DNA from: Erythrobacter sp.
GTDB taxonomy: Bacteria > Pseudomonadota > Alphaproteobacteria > Sphingomonadales > Sphingomonadaceae
Reading direction: 5' to 3'
Assembly: GCA_002695185.1 (NCBI GenBank)
Contig: NZOF01000021.1
Coordinates: 1-27,925, forward strand
Length of the DNA stretch: 27,925 nt
Shown: positions 1-7,536 of the stretch, one piece after another
Position numbering within the stretch: the stretch's first letter is position 1
Layout of the letters: each line of letters begins with the position of its first letter
Program-made: the position numbers and the translations under genes
The notes under the pieces: generated by a model
What the model saw: only the letters and a program-made list of their open reading frames with translations
Databases searched by the model: none
Told to the model about the DNA's origin: nothing

Positions 1-35
1 CAATCACCATCGGCCCCACACGAGCCTCGACGGGC

Positions 36-455
36 TCACCCCGTGGGAGTATCACCAACGGGCAGTAGAGGACCAAACCCTGAACAGAGCGAACTAATAA
101 ACGCGGACTCCGAGGGGAGCACGTCACGGCCCTTGGCACCCATCGTCTGGCGCGCGCCGAACCCGATCACCTCGAACCAGACGCCCGCATTTCCTGCGAG
201 GATCAGGATTGGACCCGCTCCGTAGCGCAGCCAGTTGGGAACCTGCATTACACCCCAGCCGAGGAGCCCAAGAGCGATGACGGATGAGAAGAAAGCGAAG
301 GTCGCGCTCCAGCTTACGACCGATACCGTTGGCCCAAAGGTCTGCGGCGGCCAGACGCGGCGGTCGGGTCTTGCAATGGACCATGTGACGGCAATCAACG
401 TCAGAGCGGCGATCATCAACGCCACGCCCGACAACAGGCCACCCATCAGACTCAT
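36..455 (-). pseudogene. Truncated isoprenylcysteine methyltransferase-like membrane protein
   Basis: The 139-residue frame starts with hydrophobic membrane segments (about residues 5-25, 45-70 and 78-98) and an 'RPDRRVWPP' stretch. It continues through 'GFGARQTMGAKG', which resembles the N-terminal half of small ICMT/NnrU-like membrane methyltransferases. In that family this point is normally followed by a 'GLYR-SRNPQYV' segment and a second half with the methyl-donor site. Here the reading switches to an unrelated, serine-rich tail of about 27 residues and stops. It lies 33 bp after the CDF gene on the same strand and is probably co-transcribed. I infer a broken gene whose C-terminal domain was lost by recombination at the left edge. 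A genuine short membrane protein is the alternative. Confidence 0.5.
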
Positions 456-488
456 CTCTTTGCCTCCCCGTCCGGCGCCGGCGATGCG

Positions 489-1433
489 TTAGTGCGAATG
501 CCCGACATCTTCGCTAGCCGTGCCGTGCCCATAGAGATCGGCATCCTCATGGGCACAATCTTCGTGCTCGAACTCGAGGCTCGAATGAGCAATGCCGAAC
601 CGGTCCCGTAGCGTGTCCTTGATGCGTTGCTTTGTTGACTCGATGCTCGCCCAGCCTTTCCCCGTCAGCACGACATGGCAATCGAGTGCGACTTCGTGCT
701 CCTGCATCTGCCACAGATGGACGTGGTGGACGTCGGCCACCCCCTCTGCGCCGCGCATAGCGTCTATGACACTTTCGCAATCGAGGTCAGGCGGGCTGCC
801 CAGCATCAGCGTTCGGATCGGGCCGCCTATCTCGGTAAAGGCTAGATATAGAATGTAGAGAGCGATCCCGATCGTGATCGCCGGGTCCACCCAACGCATG
901 TCGTAGAGGATGATGAGCGATCCGCCGACGATCACAGCGACCGACGCGAGCGCATCGGAGAGGTTGTGCAGGAACAAGGCGCGAATGTTCACGCTGCCCT
1001 TTTGCATGGAATAGGTCAGCAGCGCGGTAAGGGTGTCCACGACCAGTGCGACACCGCCAAGGATCACGACCGTCCAGCCTTGAACCTCTGGTGGGTCGAT
1101 CATCCGCATGCCGCCCTCGTAGATCAGGTAGAAACCTATCAGAATAAGCGTGGTGTAGTTGATCAGCGCGGCGACGATCTCGATCCGGCCGTAGCCAAAG
1201 GTCATGCGCTCATCCGCCGGTCGCCGCGCGATTTTGCGCGCGGCGAAGGCGATCACAAGCGACGCCATGTCCGAGAAATTGTGTAGCGCGTCAGCGATCA
1301 GCGCCAGGCTGCCCGAAAGGATCCCGCCGACGATCTGCGCGACGGTCAGAAGGCCGTTGGCCCAGATCGCGACAGACACGCGGCGGTCGCCGGATTTTGG
1401 GTCGATATGAGTATGGCTATGATCGTGCGGCAC
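489..1433 (-). CDS. Cation diffusion facilitator (CzcD/ZitB-like) metal exporter
   Basis: Six-helix CDF transporter that exports divalent metal (Zn, Cd or Co) across the inner membrane by proton antiport. With a GTG start at 1433 it has 314 residues. It begins with a His-rich segment (PHDHSHTH), has the metal site in helix 2 (D48, H51, D55) and in helix 5 (H156, D160), a cytoplasmic C-terminal domain, and a His/Glu-rich tail ending DVGHSH. The longer ATG frame (1463) is rejected. That ATG lies inside the -10 box of the MerR-type promoter at 1462-1492, while the GTG is preceded by GAGGAG six bases away. Gene order and promoter link it to the MerR regulator at 2673-3101. HxxxD sites in both helices favour Zn/Cd over Mn or Fe. 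Confidence 0.93.
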   Translation of the reverse strand: MPHDHSHTHIDPKSGDRRVSVAIWANGLLTVAQIVGGILSGSLALIADALHNFSDMASLVIAFAARKIARRPADERMTFGYGRIEIVAALINYTTLILIGFYLIYEGGMRMIDPPEVQGWTVVILGGVALVVDTLTALLTYSMQKGSVNIRALFLHNLSDALASVAVIVGGSLIILYDMRWVDPAITIGIALYILYLAFTEIGGPIRTLMLGSPPDLDCESVIDAMRGAEGVADVHHVHLWQMQEHEVALDCHVVLTGKGWASIESTKQRIKDTLRDRFGIAHSSLEFEHEDCAHEDADLYGHGTASEDVGHSH

Positions 1434-1438
1434 GGAAA

Positions 1439-1461
1439 GCTCCTCGAATCGGTCGAGGAGC
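1439..1461. repeat. Perfect 9-bp inverted repeat between -10 and GTG of the CDF gene
   Basis: Arms GCTCCTCGA and TCGAGGAGC with a 5-base loop. The arm nearer the gene contains the GAGGAG ribosome-binding site. The predicted transcription start (about 1455) falls inside the distal arm, so the full hairpin may not exist in the mRNA. It could instead act as a DNA operator. Confidence 0.5.
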
Positions 1462-1492
1462 AAGCTAGTTGCTATAGTGGCTGTAGGTTCAA
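1462..1492 (-). promoter_or_regulatory. MerR-type promoter/operator of the CDF gene
   Basis: On the minus strand: -35 TTGAAC (1492-1487), a 19-bp spacer and -10 TAGCTT (1467-1462). The spacer holds an imperfect dyad CCTACAG-CCA-CTATAGC (7-3-7, five of seven pairs). A 19-bp spacer with a central dyad is the hallmark of promoters that MerR-family proteins untwist. It is the same design as the site at 3212-3242. Confidence 0.75.
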
Positions 1493-1531
1493 TGCCTTTA
1501 ACTCATTCCGACCTAGACCTTGGGCCTTCGG

Positions 1532-2266
1532 CTATCCGATGCTGCCAAGGACCGGGAAGGTTTCGAGCAACCAAAAGGCCAGACGGTTGATCTGGCCGGT
1601 CATCACTCCGATCCCCATCAGCACCATCAGCCCGCCCGCGATGCGATAGAGCCACCGGCCTGTCGCTCCGATCCGTTTGAGTTTGCCCGCGATTTCATTG
1701 GTAAAGAGCGCGATCAGCAGGAACGGCACGCCCAGACCCACGGAATAGATGGCCAGAAGCGCTACGCCATCCGCGCCCGATGTCGCGCTCACCGCGAGGA
1801 TCGAGCCGAGCACGGGACCGATGCAGGGCGTCCAACCAAAGGCAAAGGCGAGACCCAGAAGATACGCCCCCACCGCGTTGCCGCCTTTCGTTGCGACATC
1901 GGGCCTTGTGTCGCGCATCATCGCGGGGACCCGGATCGCCCCCATCATCACCAGCCCGAAAAGTATGATTAGAGCGCCCCCCGCAAGACCCAGTTCGTAT
2001 TTCCAGCGCAGCAGCATTGCGCCCAAAAGGCTTGCCCCGGCCCCGAGCGCCACGAAGACCGTGGAAAACCCGAGCACGAACCAGAGGCTCAGGATCACAC
2101 TGCGCACCCGGTCGCCGATGCCTGTCGCTGTTCCCGATGCCGGAGCGGGTTGCCCCGCGATATAGGAGACATATCCCGGGGCCAGTGGCAGAACGCAGGG
2201 CGACAGAAACGAGACCGTCCCGCCCAAGAAGGCTGCGATGATTCCGACACCGGAGATTTCGAACAT
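1532..2266 (-). CDS. ccdA: CcdA-family thiol-disulfide membrane transporter
   Basis: The short CcdA/DsbD-beta type protein (244 residues, six membrane helices) passes reducing electrons from cytoplasmic thioredoxin to periplasmic thiol proteins, for cytochrome c maturation or repair of oxidised thiols. The two redox cysteines sit in the usual helix-1 and helix-4 motifs: C24 in 'FLSPCVLPLAPGY' and C148 in 'GWTPCIGP'. Both prolines flank the cysteines as expected. It lies between ynfA and the CDF gene on the same strand, 76 bp after ynfA, and that gap holds its own MerR-like promoter candidate. Its partners in the window are probably the DsbA-like protein, the SCO proteins and the periplasmic thiols attacked by soft metals. 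Confidence 0.9.
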   Translation of the reverse strand: MFEISGVGIIAAFLGGTVSFLSPCVLPLAPGYVSYIAGQPAPASGTATGIGDRVRSVILSLWFVLGFSTVFVALGAGASLLGAMLLRWKYELGLAGGALIILFGLVMMGAIRVPAMMRDTRPDVATKGGNAVGAYLLGLAFAFGWTPCIGPVLGSILAVSATSGADGVALLAIYSVGLGVPFLLIALFTNEIAGKLKRIGATGRWLYRIAGGLMVLMGIGVMTGQINRLAFWLLETFPVLGSIG

Positions 2267-2302
2267 TCAGTTGCTGCCTTTCCTGCACCTCAGTTGAACG
2301 GG

Positions 2303-2333
2303 CTTTTAATGGCTACGACGGGTTTAGCTTCAA
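2303..2333 (-). promoter_or_regulatory. Candidate MerR-type promoter upstream of ccdA
   Basis: On the minus strand: -35 TTGAAG (2333-2328), a 19-bp spacer and -10 TAAAAG (2308-2303). The spacer contains short arms GCTA and TAGC. The dyad is much weaker than at the two other sites, so this rests mainly on the 19-bp spacing. Confidence 0.4.
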
Positions 2334-2342
2334 GAGAATTTC

Positions 2343-2669
2343 CTAAGCCTGGCGCGGAGCCGCCAGGATGATCGCTGCCCCGACAAGGCAGATTGCGGTG
2401 CCGATCACATCCCACCTGTCTGGTCGCTGTCCCTCGACCAGCCACATCCAGACAAGTGAGGCGGCAATATAGACGCCGCCGTAGGCCGCAAAAGCACGCC
2501 CCGCCGCAGCGGCCTCAACTTGGGCGAGTAGCCACCCGAAGAGTGCAAGCGCAAGAAGACCCGGGGCCAACCAGAGCGGCGAAGCCCCGAGGCGCCACCA
2601 TGCCCAGATGGCGAAGCAACCGGCGATCTCGGCCAACGCGGCCAGAGAATAGGCGATCGCTGCGGCCAT
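2343..2669 (-). CDS. ynfA: YnfA/UPF0060 family small membrane protein
   Basis: A 108-residue protein with four hydrophobic segments and the family's conserved features: '[22 protein letters not shown]' near residues 13-34, '[29 protein letters not shown]' near 80-108 and a final small hydrophobic helix. The family resembles the small multidrug resistance fold, but its physiological substrate is not established. It starts three bases after merR stops, so it is surely co-transcribed and perhaps translationally coupled. YnfA genes are often carried on metal-resistance islands. A role in cation or toxic-compound efflux is only an inference. Confidence 0.88.
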   Translation of the reverse strand: MAAAIAYSLAALAEIAGCFAIWAWWRLGASPLWLAPGLLALALFGWLLAQVEAAAAGRAFAAYGGVYIAASLVWMWLVEGQRPDRWDVIGTAICLVGAAIILAAPRQA

Positions 2670-2672
2670 GCC

Positions 2673-3101
2673 TCACGCCTCAATCTCTTCATGGTCGGTC
2701 AGACATGCGGAGTGATCGCGTAGAACCTCGAGCACGCGGCAATCGGCCGTCCGCCCGCCGCTGCATTCATGCACCATCCGATTCAGTTCCATGCGCAGCG
2801 CCTCGAGCCGAGCGATCCGCCGCTCCACCTGTTTCAATTGCCGCCGCGCGATCGCATCGGCCTCATGGCAGGGTCGGTTGGGATGGTCGCCGAGGTCTAG
2901 CAATTCCCGGATCGCATCGAGCGAAAAGCCAAGCTGGCGCGAATGGCGGATAAAGGACAGCCGGTCGAGCTCGGCATCGCCATAGCGCCGCTGCCCGCCT
3001 TCGGTCCGGCCCGGCTCGGGCATGAGTTTGATCTGCTCGTAGTAGCGGATTGTCTGCACCTTGGTGCCGGTCTTCTTCGCCAAGCTTCCGATCGTGAGCA
3101 T
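2673..3101 (-). CDS. MerR-family regulator of the Zn/Cd/Pb (ZntR/CadR/PbrR) type
   Basis: A 142-residue metal-sensing transcription activator. It has an N-terminal winged helix ('IGSLAKKTGTKVQTIRYYEQIKLM', residues 4-27, then 'GQRRY'), a long dimerisation helix (about 80-112) and a C-terminal metal loop. C78 ('RPCHEAD'), C113 and C121 ('HECSGGRTADCRVLEVL') match the three-cysteine pattern of Zn/Cd/Pb sensors. The C-x7-C CueR copper loop at the end of the helix is absent. An extra C133 and a His/Asp-rich end could add ligands. It is divergent from the SCO operon, whose promoter (3212-3242) is a textbook MerR target. It is the only MerR regulator in the window and probably governs both strands. 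Confidence 0.92.
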   Translation of the reverse strand: MLTIGSLAKKTGTKVQTIRYYEQIKLMPEPGRTEGGQRRYGDAELDRLSFIRHSRQLGFSLDAIRELLDLGDHPNRPCHEADAIARRQLKQVERRIARLEALRMELNRMVHECSGGRTADCRVLEVLRDHSACLTDHEEIEA

Positions 3102-3211
3102 CTACGCCTCCATCAAACGTACAGTCGTGGTAGATTTGATGGGCCGCTTTGGCAACGACGACATGGCTTTCACATGCATGTGACAAAGTGCGGCAGCCGC
3201 GGCAAAAGCAG

Positions 3212-3242
3212 TTGAACCTCTAGTGGCTAGAGGATGTATCCG
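3212..3242 (+). promoter_or_regulatory. MerR-type promoter/operator of the SCO-Dsb-PCuAC operon
   Basis: -35 TTGAAC (3212-3217), a 19-bp spacer and -10-like TATCCG (3237-3242). The spacer contains a perfect 7-3-7 dyad, CCTCTAG-TGG-CTAGAGG (3217-3233). This is the best MerR-type operator in the window. It lies between the divergent merR gene and the first SCO gene. It also rules out a start at 3223, which would be inside the operator. Confidence 0.85.
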
Positions 3243-3276
3243 CGCCGTTGTCAAGAACGGCAGGCAGGCAGTTTAC

Positions 3277-3885
3277 GTGACGCTGACATTTCTTCGCATA
3301 ACGCTTTGGGCGTCGGTGGGCATTGCAGCCCTGGCATTGGTCTGGCTTCTTCTCTGGGCGGACTATCGCGCCGATCGTGCGCGAACCGAAACGGAACCTG
3401 CTTTCCGAGCGGATTTTGAGCTGACCGATCACAGGGGAATGGTCCGCACCCAGGAGGATTTTGCGGGCCAGTGGATGCTGGTCTTCTTCGGCTTCGCCAA
3501 TTGCCCGGACATCTGCCCGACCACCCTTTCCGAGGTTGCCGCGGTCATGGACGGTCTTGGGGAGAACGCGGAGCAGGTTCAGCCGCTCTTCATCTCGATC
3601 GACCCGGAGCGCGACACGCCGGAAAAACTTGCCGACTATGTGCCGCTTTTCGATGCGGGCATCCTCGGCCTGACTGGAACGCCCGACCAGATCGCACGAA
3701 CGGCCGCGAACTTTCCGATCTTCTACAAGAAGATCGAGGAGGCCTCTGCGCCGGACGGATACACGATGAGCCACACGTCACACCTGTTCCTGTTCGGCCT
3801 GGAAGCGGGTCTCGTCACGACCTGGAGCTATGGGACGCCAGCCGAGGAGATCCTCGCCGATCTGCGTGAACGGATCACCAGATGA
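3277..3885 (+). CDS. SCO1/SenC family copper/thiol protein (copy 1)
   Basis: Membrane-anchored periplasmic thioredoxin-fold protein of the SCO family, which delivers copper to the CuA site of cytochrome oxidase or reduces its cysteines. With a GTG start at 3277 it has 202 residues. There is one N-terminal membrane anchor (about residues 8-28), the metal/redox motif C76-PDI-C80 after 'FFGFAN', 'SIDPERDTP' and the copper-ligand histidine region 'MSHTSH' (H166). The longer frame from 3223 overlaps the operator and adds a non-hydrophobic tail, so the later start is preferred. It is the first gene behind the MerR-type promoter and overlaps the next gene by 4 bp. Confidence 0.9.
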   Translation: MTLTFLRITLWASVGIAALALVWLLLWADYRADRARTETEPAFRADFELTDHRGMVRTQEDFAGQWMLVFFGFANCPDICPTTLSEVAAVMDGLGENAEQVQPLFISIDPERDTPEKLADYVPLFDAGILGLTGTPDQIARTAANFPIFYKKIEEASAPDGYTMSHTSHLFLFGLEAGLVTTWSYGTPAEEILADLRERITR

Positions 3886-4307
3886 AGCCGAGAGTTTCCC
3901 CCGATACAGCGCTCGCCGCTGCATGGATCATGGCGCTGGCTGCATCGCTCGCCGTCCTGTTCATCGGCGAGGTGCTGGGTCAGATGCCGTGCCTTCTGTG
4001 CTGGTACCAGCGCGCGTTCATGTTCCCTCTGGCCGTCGTTCTGGGTCTCGGGCTATGGTGGCAGGACCGCTGCGTCGGGCGTTACGGCGTGGCTCTCGGC
4101 CTTGGCGGAGCAGCGATCGCGCTCTGGCACTCGGGTCTCTACGTCGGTCTCGTTCCCGAACCGATCCAGCCCTGCACAGCGACCGGTCCTTCCTGTACCG
4201 ACGACAACCAGTTGGTTCTCGGCATCCCGATCCCGTTTTTGTCGCTCATCGCCTTCGCGCTGGTCGCCGGGCTGTCGGCACTTTCCTTGAAGGAATCACA
4301 TTCATGA
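3882..4307 (+). CDS. DsbB-like disulfide bond formation membrane protein
   Basis: A 141-residue, four-helix quinone-linked oxidase that re-oxidises a DsbA partner. The first cysteine pair is C37-LL-C40 in 'MPCLLCWYQRA', followed by the family's 'WYQR'. The second pair is C98 and C105 in the periplasmic loop 'QPCTATGPSCT'. The short length and compact second loop are closer to BdbC/DsbI-type proteins than to E. coli DsbB. ATGA overlaps join it to SCO upstream and the DsbA-like gene downstream. The pair therefore forms a self-contained thiol-oxidation module within a metal-induced operon. Confidence 0.9.
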   Translation: MKPRVSPDTALAAAWIMALAASLAVLFIGEVLGQMPCLLCWYQRAFMFPLAVVLGLGLWWQDRCVGRYGVALGLGGAAIALWHSGLYVGLVPEPIQPCTATGPSCTDDNQLVLGIPIPFLSLIAFALVAGLSALSLKESHS

Positions 4308-4963
4308 GCCGAAAATCACTCGTCCTGTCAGTCTTGGTGCTTGGCCTCGCCGGCTTCGCGCTCGCTGCCTGGTTCGCCACCCGTCCCGCGCCAGTAGCGC
4401 AGAGTGCGTCGATTCCGGCGGAACAGGCGGAGGCCCTACTGCGCCCCTATTCGCCGATCCTGGGACCGGAACAGGCGCCGGTCACCATCGTCGAGTTCTT
4501 CGATCCGGCCTGCGAGGCCTGCCGTGCCTTCTATCCCGTGGTGAAAGACATCATGGCTGAGCATGGCGATGCCGTCCGTCTCGCGATCCGCTACACCCCG
4601 TTCCACGGGGAAGCCTCGGAAGAGGCCATTCGCGTCCTGGAAGCCGCCCGGATGCAGGGTGTCTATGAGCCCGTTTTGGAGGCCATCCTGCGCGAGCAAC
4701 CCCGCTGGGCGTCGCATGGCGCTCCGGAACCGGGGCTGATCCTCGAGGTCGCCGCCACGGCGGGTCTAGATGCTGAAGCTGCAGAGACGCAGATGATGGC
4801 TCCTGACGTCATCGGCATACTCAACCAGGACCGAGCAGACGTCGAGACCATCGGCGTAAGCGGGACGCCGACCTTCTTCGTCAACGGCAAGCCGCTCGAT
4901 CCATTCGGAGAGGCGCAACTCCGGGCGCTGGTCGCGTCGGAAGTCGCGGCCGCCGGAAGCTGA
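4304..4963 (+). CDS. DsbA-like periplasmic thiol-disulfide oxidoreductase
   Basis: 219 residues with an N-terminal membrane anchor or signal sequence (about residues 4-24). The thioredoxin/DsbA fold starts with 'PVTIVEFFDPACEACRAFYP', with active site C70-EA-C73, and has a cis-proline loop 'SGTPTFFVNGKPL' near the end. The frame is open upstream, but the ATG at 4304 overlaps the dsbB-like stop by 4 bp, like the other junctions of this operon, and gives a sensible leader. Its direct partner is the preceding DsbB-like protein. A likely role is oxidation or rescue of periplasmic proteins, including SCO and PCuAC, during metal stress. Confidence 0.9.
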   Translation: MSRKSLVLSVLVLGLAGFALAAWFATRPAPVAQSASIPAEQAEALLRPYSPILGPEQAPVTIVEFFDPACEACRAFYPVVKDIMAEHGDAVRLAIRYTPFHGEASEEAIRVLEAARMQGVYEPVLEAILREQPRWASHGAPEPGLILEVAATAGLDAEAAETQMMAPDVIGILNQDRADVETIGVSGTPTFFVNGKPLDPFGEAQLRALVASEVAAAGS

Positions 4964-5002
4964 TCCGACGGGCGCGCAATCGAGAATCGAGAAGGAGCTG
5001 CA

Positions 5003-5467
5003 ATGAAATACACCATCCACGCCACGTGCTCAGTCCTGATGCTGCGGTTCATGCTTGCGACGTCGGCAATGGCAGGCTCCGCGGATGTCGTCGTCGAGAA
5101 CGCCTGGGCGCGGGCCTCGATCGGCACCTTCCGCCCCGGCGCAGCTTACATGGAAGTCCACAATAGGGGCGACGAGCCGGTCACGTTGACCGGGCTCCGG
5201 ACAGACCTCGCCATGATGCCCGAAGTTCACCGGACCGCGACGGACGAGCAGGGTGTGAGCTCGATGTCGCCGGCGGGCCAGATTGTCATTGCACCTAGCG
5301 AGACCGTCGCGTTCGAGCCCGGCGGCCTGCATGCCATGCTGATGCAACTTCAGCGCCCGATGGAAGAGGGTGAGTCCTTTCCGTTGACGCTGACATTCTC
5401 CGATGGCGGCGAGACAACGGTCGAGGTGCCGATCCTCGGTATCGCAGCGCGCGGGCCGGAGGATTAA
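5003..5467 (+). CDS. PCu(A)C-type periplasmic copper chaperone
   Basis: 154 residues with a signal peptide (about 1-24, cut near 'SAMA-GS') and the PCu(A)C beta-sandwich. The copper motif H-x11-M-x21-H-x-M can be read as H76, M88, H110 and M112 in 'EVHRT', 'SSMSP' and 'GLHAML'. These proteins carry Cu(I) to the CuA centre and work with SCO proteins. That fits its place between a DsbA-like protein and the second SCO gene, whose ATG overlaps its stop codon by one base. A good ribosome-binding site (GAAGGAG) precedes the ATG. Confidence 0.92.
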   Translation: MKYTIHATCSVLMLRFMLATSAMAGSADVVVENAWARASIGTFRPGAAYMEVHNRGDEPVTLTGLRTDLAMMPEVHRTATDEQGVSSMSPAGQIVIAPSETVAFEPGGLHAMLMQLQRPMEEGESFPLTLTFSDGGETTVEVPILGIAARGPED

Positions 5468-6096
5468 TGCAGAGCAGATCAGTTCTCGGCTACGGTGCCG
5501 CGGCTCTCGGTGTGCTCGGGCTCGCTCTATTCGTCGGCTGGTGGCAGGTTGACGGCCCCGGAGCGCCTCTACCGAACGACGGACGGCCGTTGCCGCTAAC
5601 CGCGATGGAGTTCGACCTCACCGATCACGAAGGACGTCGGGCTGGTCCGGATACGCTGGTCGGGTCGCCCTCAATGGTCTTCTTCGGCTTTACTTACTGT
5701 CCGGATGTGTGCCCGACGACGCTTGCAGACATTTCCGGTTGGTTGGACGCCTTGGGAGGGGATGCTGAACAACTGAACGTTGTCTTCATCACCGTCGATC
5801 CGGAGCGGGACAATGTCGATGCGATGGCGGAGTACGTCGGCTATTTCCACCCGGAGATCCGTGGCTGGACCGGTCCGGAGGAGCAGATTGCTTTGGCGGT
5901 CGAGGGTTTCCGCTCGACCTACGAAAAGGTCCCGACTGAAAGCGGCGGTTACACCATGAACCACACGGCGAGCGTCTTCCTGTTCGATGCCCAGGGGCGC
6001 TTCGTGACCACTATCGACTACCACGAACCGAGAGAATTTGCGGTGCCAAAGATCCGCCGCGCAATGAACGAAAAAGACGCAGAAGGGGCAATATGA
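5467..6096 (+). CDS. SCO1/SenC family copper/thiol protein (copy 2)
   Basis: 209 residues with an N-terminal anchor (about 8-26). The SCO domain has C78-PDV-C82 in 'FFGFTYCPDVCPTTL', 'TVDPERDNV' and histidine H165 in 'GYTMNHTASVFLFD'. It starts on the stop codon of the PCu(A)C gene (TAATG), so SCO and chaperone are translated as a pair, a pairing known from copper delivery to cytochrome oxidase. It differs from copy 1 along most of its length, so this is not a recent duplication. It overlaps the M23 peptidase gene by 4 bp. Confidence 0.92.
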   Translation: MQSRSVLGYGAAALGVLGLALFVGWWQVDGPGAPLPNDGRPLPLTAMEFDLTDHEGRRAGPDTLVGSPSMVFFGFTYCPDVCPTTLADISGWLDALGGDAEQLNVVFITVDPERDNVDAMAEYVGYFHPEIRGWTGPEEQIALAVEGFRSTYEKVPTESGGYTMNHTASVFLFDAQGRFVTTIDYHEPREFAVPKIRRAMNEKDAEGAI

Positions 6097-7466
6097 AGTT
6101 GAGATATTGGGCGGCCGGATTGGCGATGGCGGGGGGCGTCTCGGTAACGGCAATTGCCTTGTCCAGTGTGGCGGCGAACGAACCGGTACCACCGGGTTTG
6201 GCCGAGGCTGGCCGCTGGCGCCCCGAGCCTTTCGCATCGCCTGTGGAAGGGAACTTGGTGGCGCCCCACGCTGTGTCCGCGGCCTCAGCTTCGCCTACCA
6301 GTGCTTCAGCTCCGGCTCTCCCGACCGCACCGGCGGCGAATGCTCCCTTGCCTGTGATCAAGCCGCCCCTCGCCGTATGGTCTCGTGAAATCGCCTCTGG
6401 GGATACACTCGACGGTCTACTCGCCGAAGCCGGCCTCACTGGGCCGGACCGCACGGAGACGTCGCTGGCGATCTCCGCAGAATACGATCTGCGTCGCCTG
6501 CGTCCTGGCCACGTTCTGACAGTCGAGATGTCTGCCAATGGCAGTCCACGCCGCGTGGCGCTCGATGTGGACGATGGCGTACGGGTCGAAGCGACGTTCG
6601 GCGATACGCTCTCGACCCGCGTCGTGTCCCCCGAGCCCGAGATCGTGGTGTTGGCCGGAACGACCAGTATAGAGAGTTCGATCTTCGCCGCGCTGGAAGA
6701 CTCCGGGATACCGCCGCGTTTCGCGGTCGATCTGGCGCAGATGTTGGGCGGTACGGTGGATTTCCGTCGTGACCTCGGCGGGGGCGAGACCCTTCGCCTT
6801 CTGTGGCGCGAGGCACGTGTCGAAGGTGATACCATAGGACAACCCAAGATCGCCTTCGCTTCGCTCGATTTGGGGGACGCACTCTACGAGGTTGTCTGGC
6901 CCAAGGACGGCACGGGTCGCGCCACGATGTACCTCAACGGCGAAGCAGTTCGCGTCTTCGCTGAGCCCGTGAAGGGGGCTCGGCTTAGCTCCGTCTTTGG
7001 TCGGCGAAAGCACCCCATCTACGGCAATGTGCGCATGCATACCGGCGTCGATTTCGCGGCACCGCGCGGAACGTCGGTGCGCGCGACGGCACCGGGGCGC
7101 ATCGCCTTTATCGGGCGTCGGGGCGGCTACGGGCGAGTTGTCGAACTCGCTCACGGCCCGGAGACCATGACCCGCTATGCACATCTGAGCGCTGTGCCTG
7201 ATGGTCTCGCAGAAGGTCAGCGCGTCTCGGCCGGCGACATTATCGGACGGGTCGGGGCGACCGGAACGGCGACGGGGCCAAATTTGCATTACGAGGTGCG
7301 CGTGGACGGTCGTCCGACCGATCCACTTTCTGACGAGCGCCTGTCGGAAGCGGTCGAGGGCGAAGCACAGGGCAACGCGGGCCTGGACCGGCTGGCTGAG
7401 GCGCGTGCGCGCTTCAATGACGCGCTCTCCAGTGATGCTGCACCCAGCACTCCCGAAAGTCTCTGA
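6093..7466 (+). CDS. M23 family peptidoglycan endopeptidase (LytM/DD-metallopeptidase)
   Basis: 457 residues. There is a signal or anchor sequence (1-28), an Ala/Pro-rich linker (about 60-92), a LysM/OapA-like region opening 'SREIASGDTLDGLL' (about 97-215), and a C-terminal LytM zinc peptidase domain. The zinc and catalytic residues are H316 and D320 in 'MHTGVDF', H364 in 'RYAHLS' and H399 in 'NLHYEV'. The full catalytic set is present, so it should be active rather than a regulator of amidases. The usual role is cutting peptide cross-links in the wall. ATGA overlap with the SCO gene puts it in the metal-induced operon, suggesting wall remodelling as part of the response. Confidence 0.92.
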   Translation: MKLRYWAAGLAMAGGVSVTAIALSSVAANEPVPPGLAEAGRWRPEPFASPVEGNLVAPHAVSAASASPTSASAPALPTAPAANAPLPVIKPPLAVWSREIASGDTLDGLLAEAGLTGPDRTETSLAISAEYDLRRLRPGHVLTVEMSANGSPRRVALDVDDGVRVEATFGDTLSTRVVSPEPEIVVLAGTTSIESSIFAALEDSGIPPRFAVDLAQMLGGTVDFRRDLGGGETLRLLWREARVEGDTIGQPKIAFASLDLGDALYEVVWPKDGTGRATMYLNGEAVRVFAEPVKGARLSSVFGRRKHPIYGNVRMHTGVDFAAPRGTSVRATAPGRIAFIGRRGGYGRVVELAHGPETMTRYAHLSAVPDGLAEGQRVSAGDIIGRVGATGTATGPNLHYEVRVDGRPTDPLSDERLSEAVEGEAQGNAGLDRLAEARARFNDALSSDAAPSTPESL

Positions 7467-7536
7467 CCCATGATCCTGCTGCTCCCCCAATGACAGCCCG
7501 ACTGAAACCTTTGCAAGCTACAATGGAAACTGATCA

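Noticed and set aside
1434..1463. ATG start of the CDF gene at 1463
   Set aside because: The codon overlaps the -10 element of the MerR-type promoter; the GTG at 1433 has a proper GAGGAG site.
2673..3101. CueR-type copper regulator
   Set aside because: The cysteine pattern (C78, C113, C121) is that of Zn/Cd/Pb sensors; the short C-x7-C copper loop of CueR is not present.
3223..3276. Longer SCO start at 3223
   Set aside because: It lies inside the perfect MerR-type dyad and before the expected transcription start, and it adds residues without leader character.
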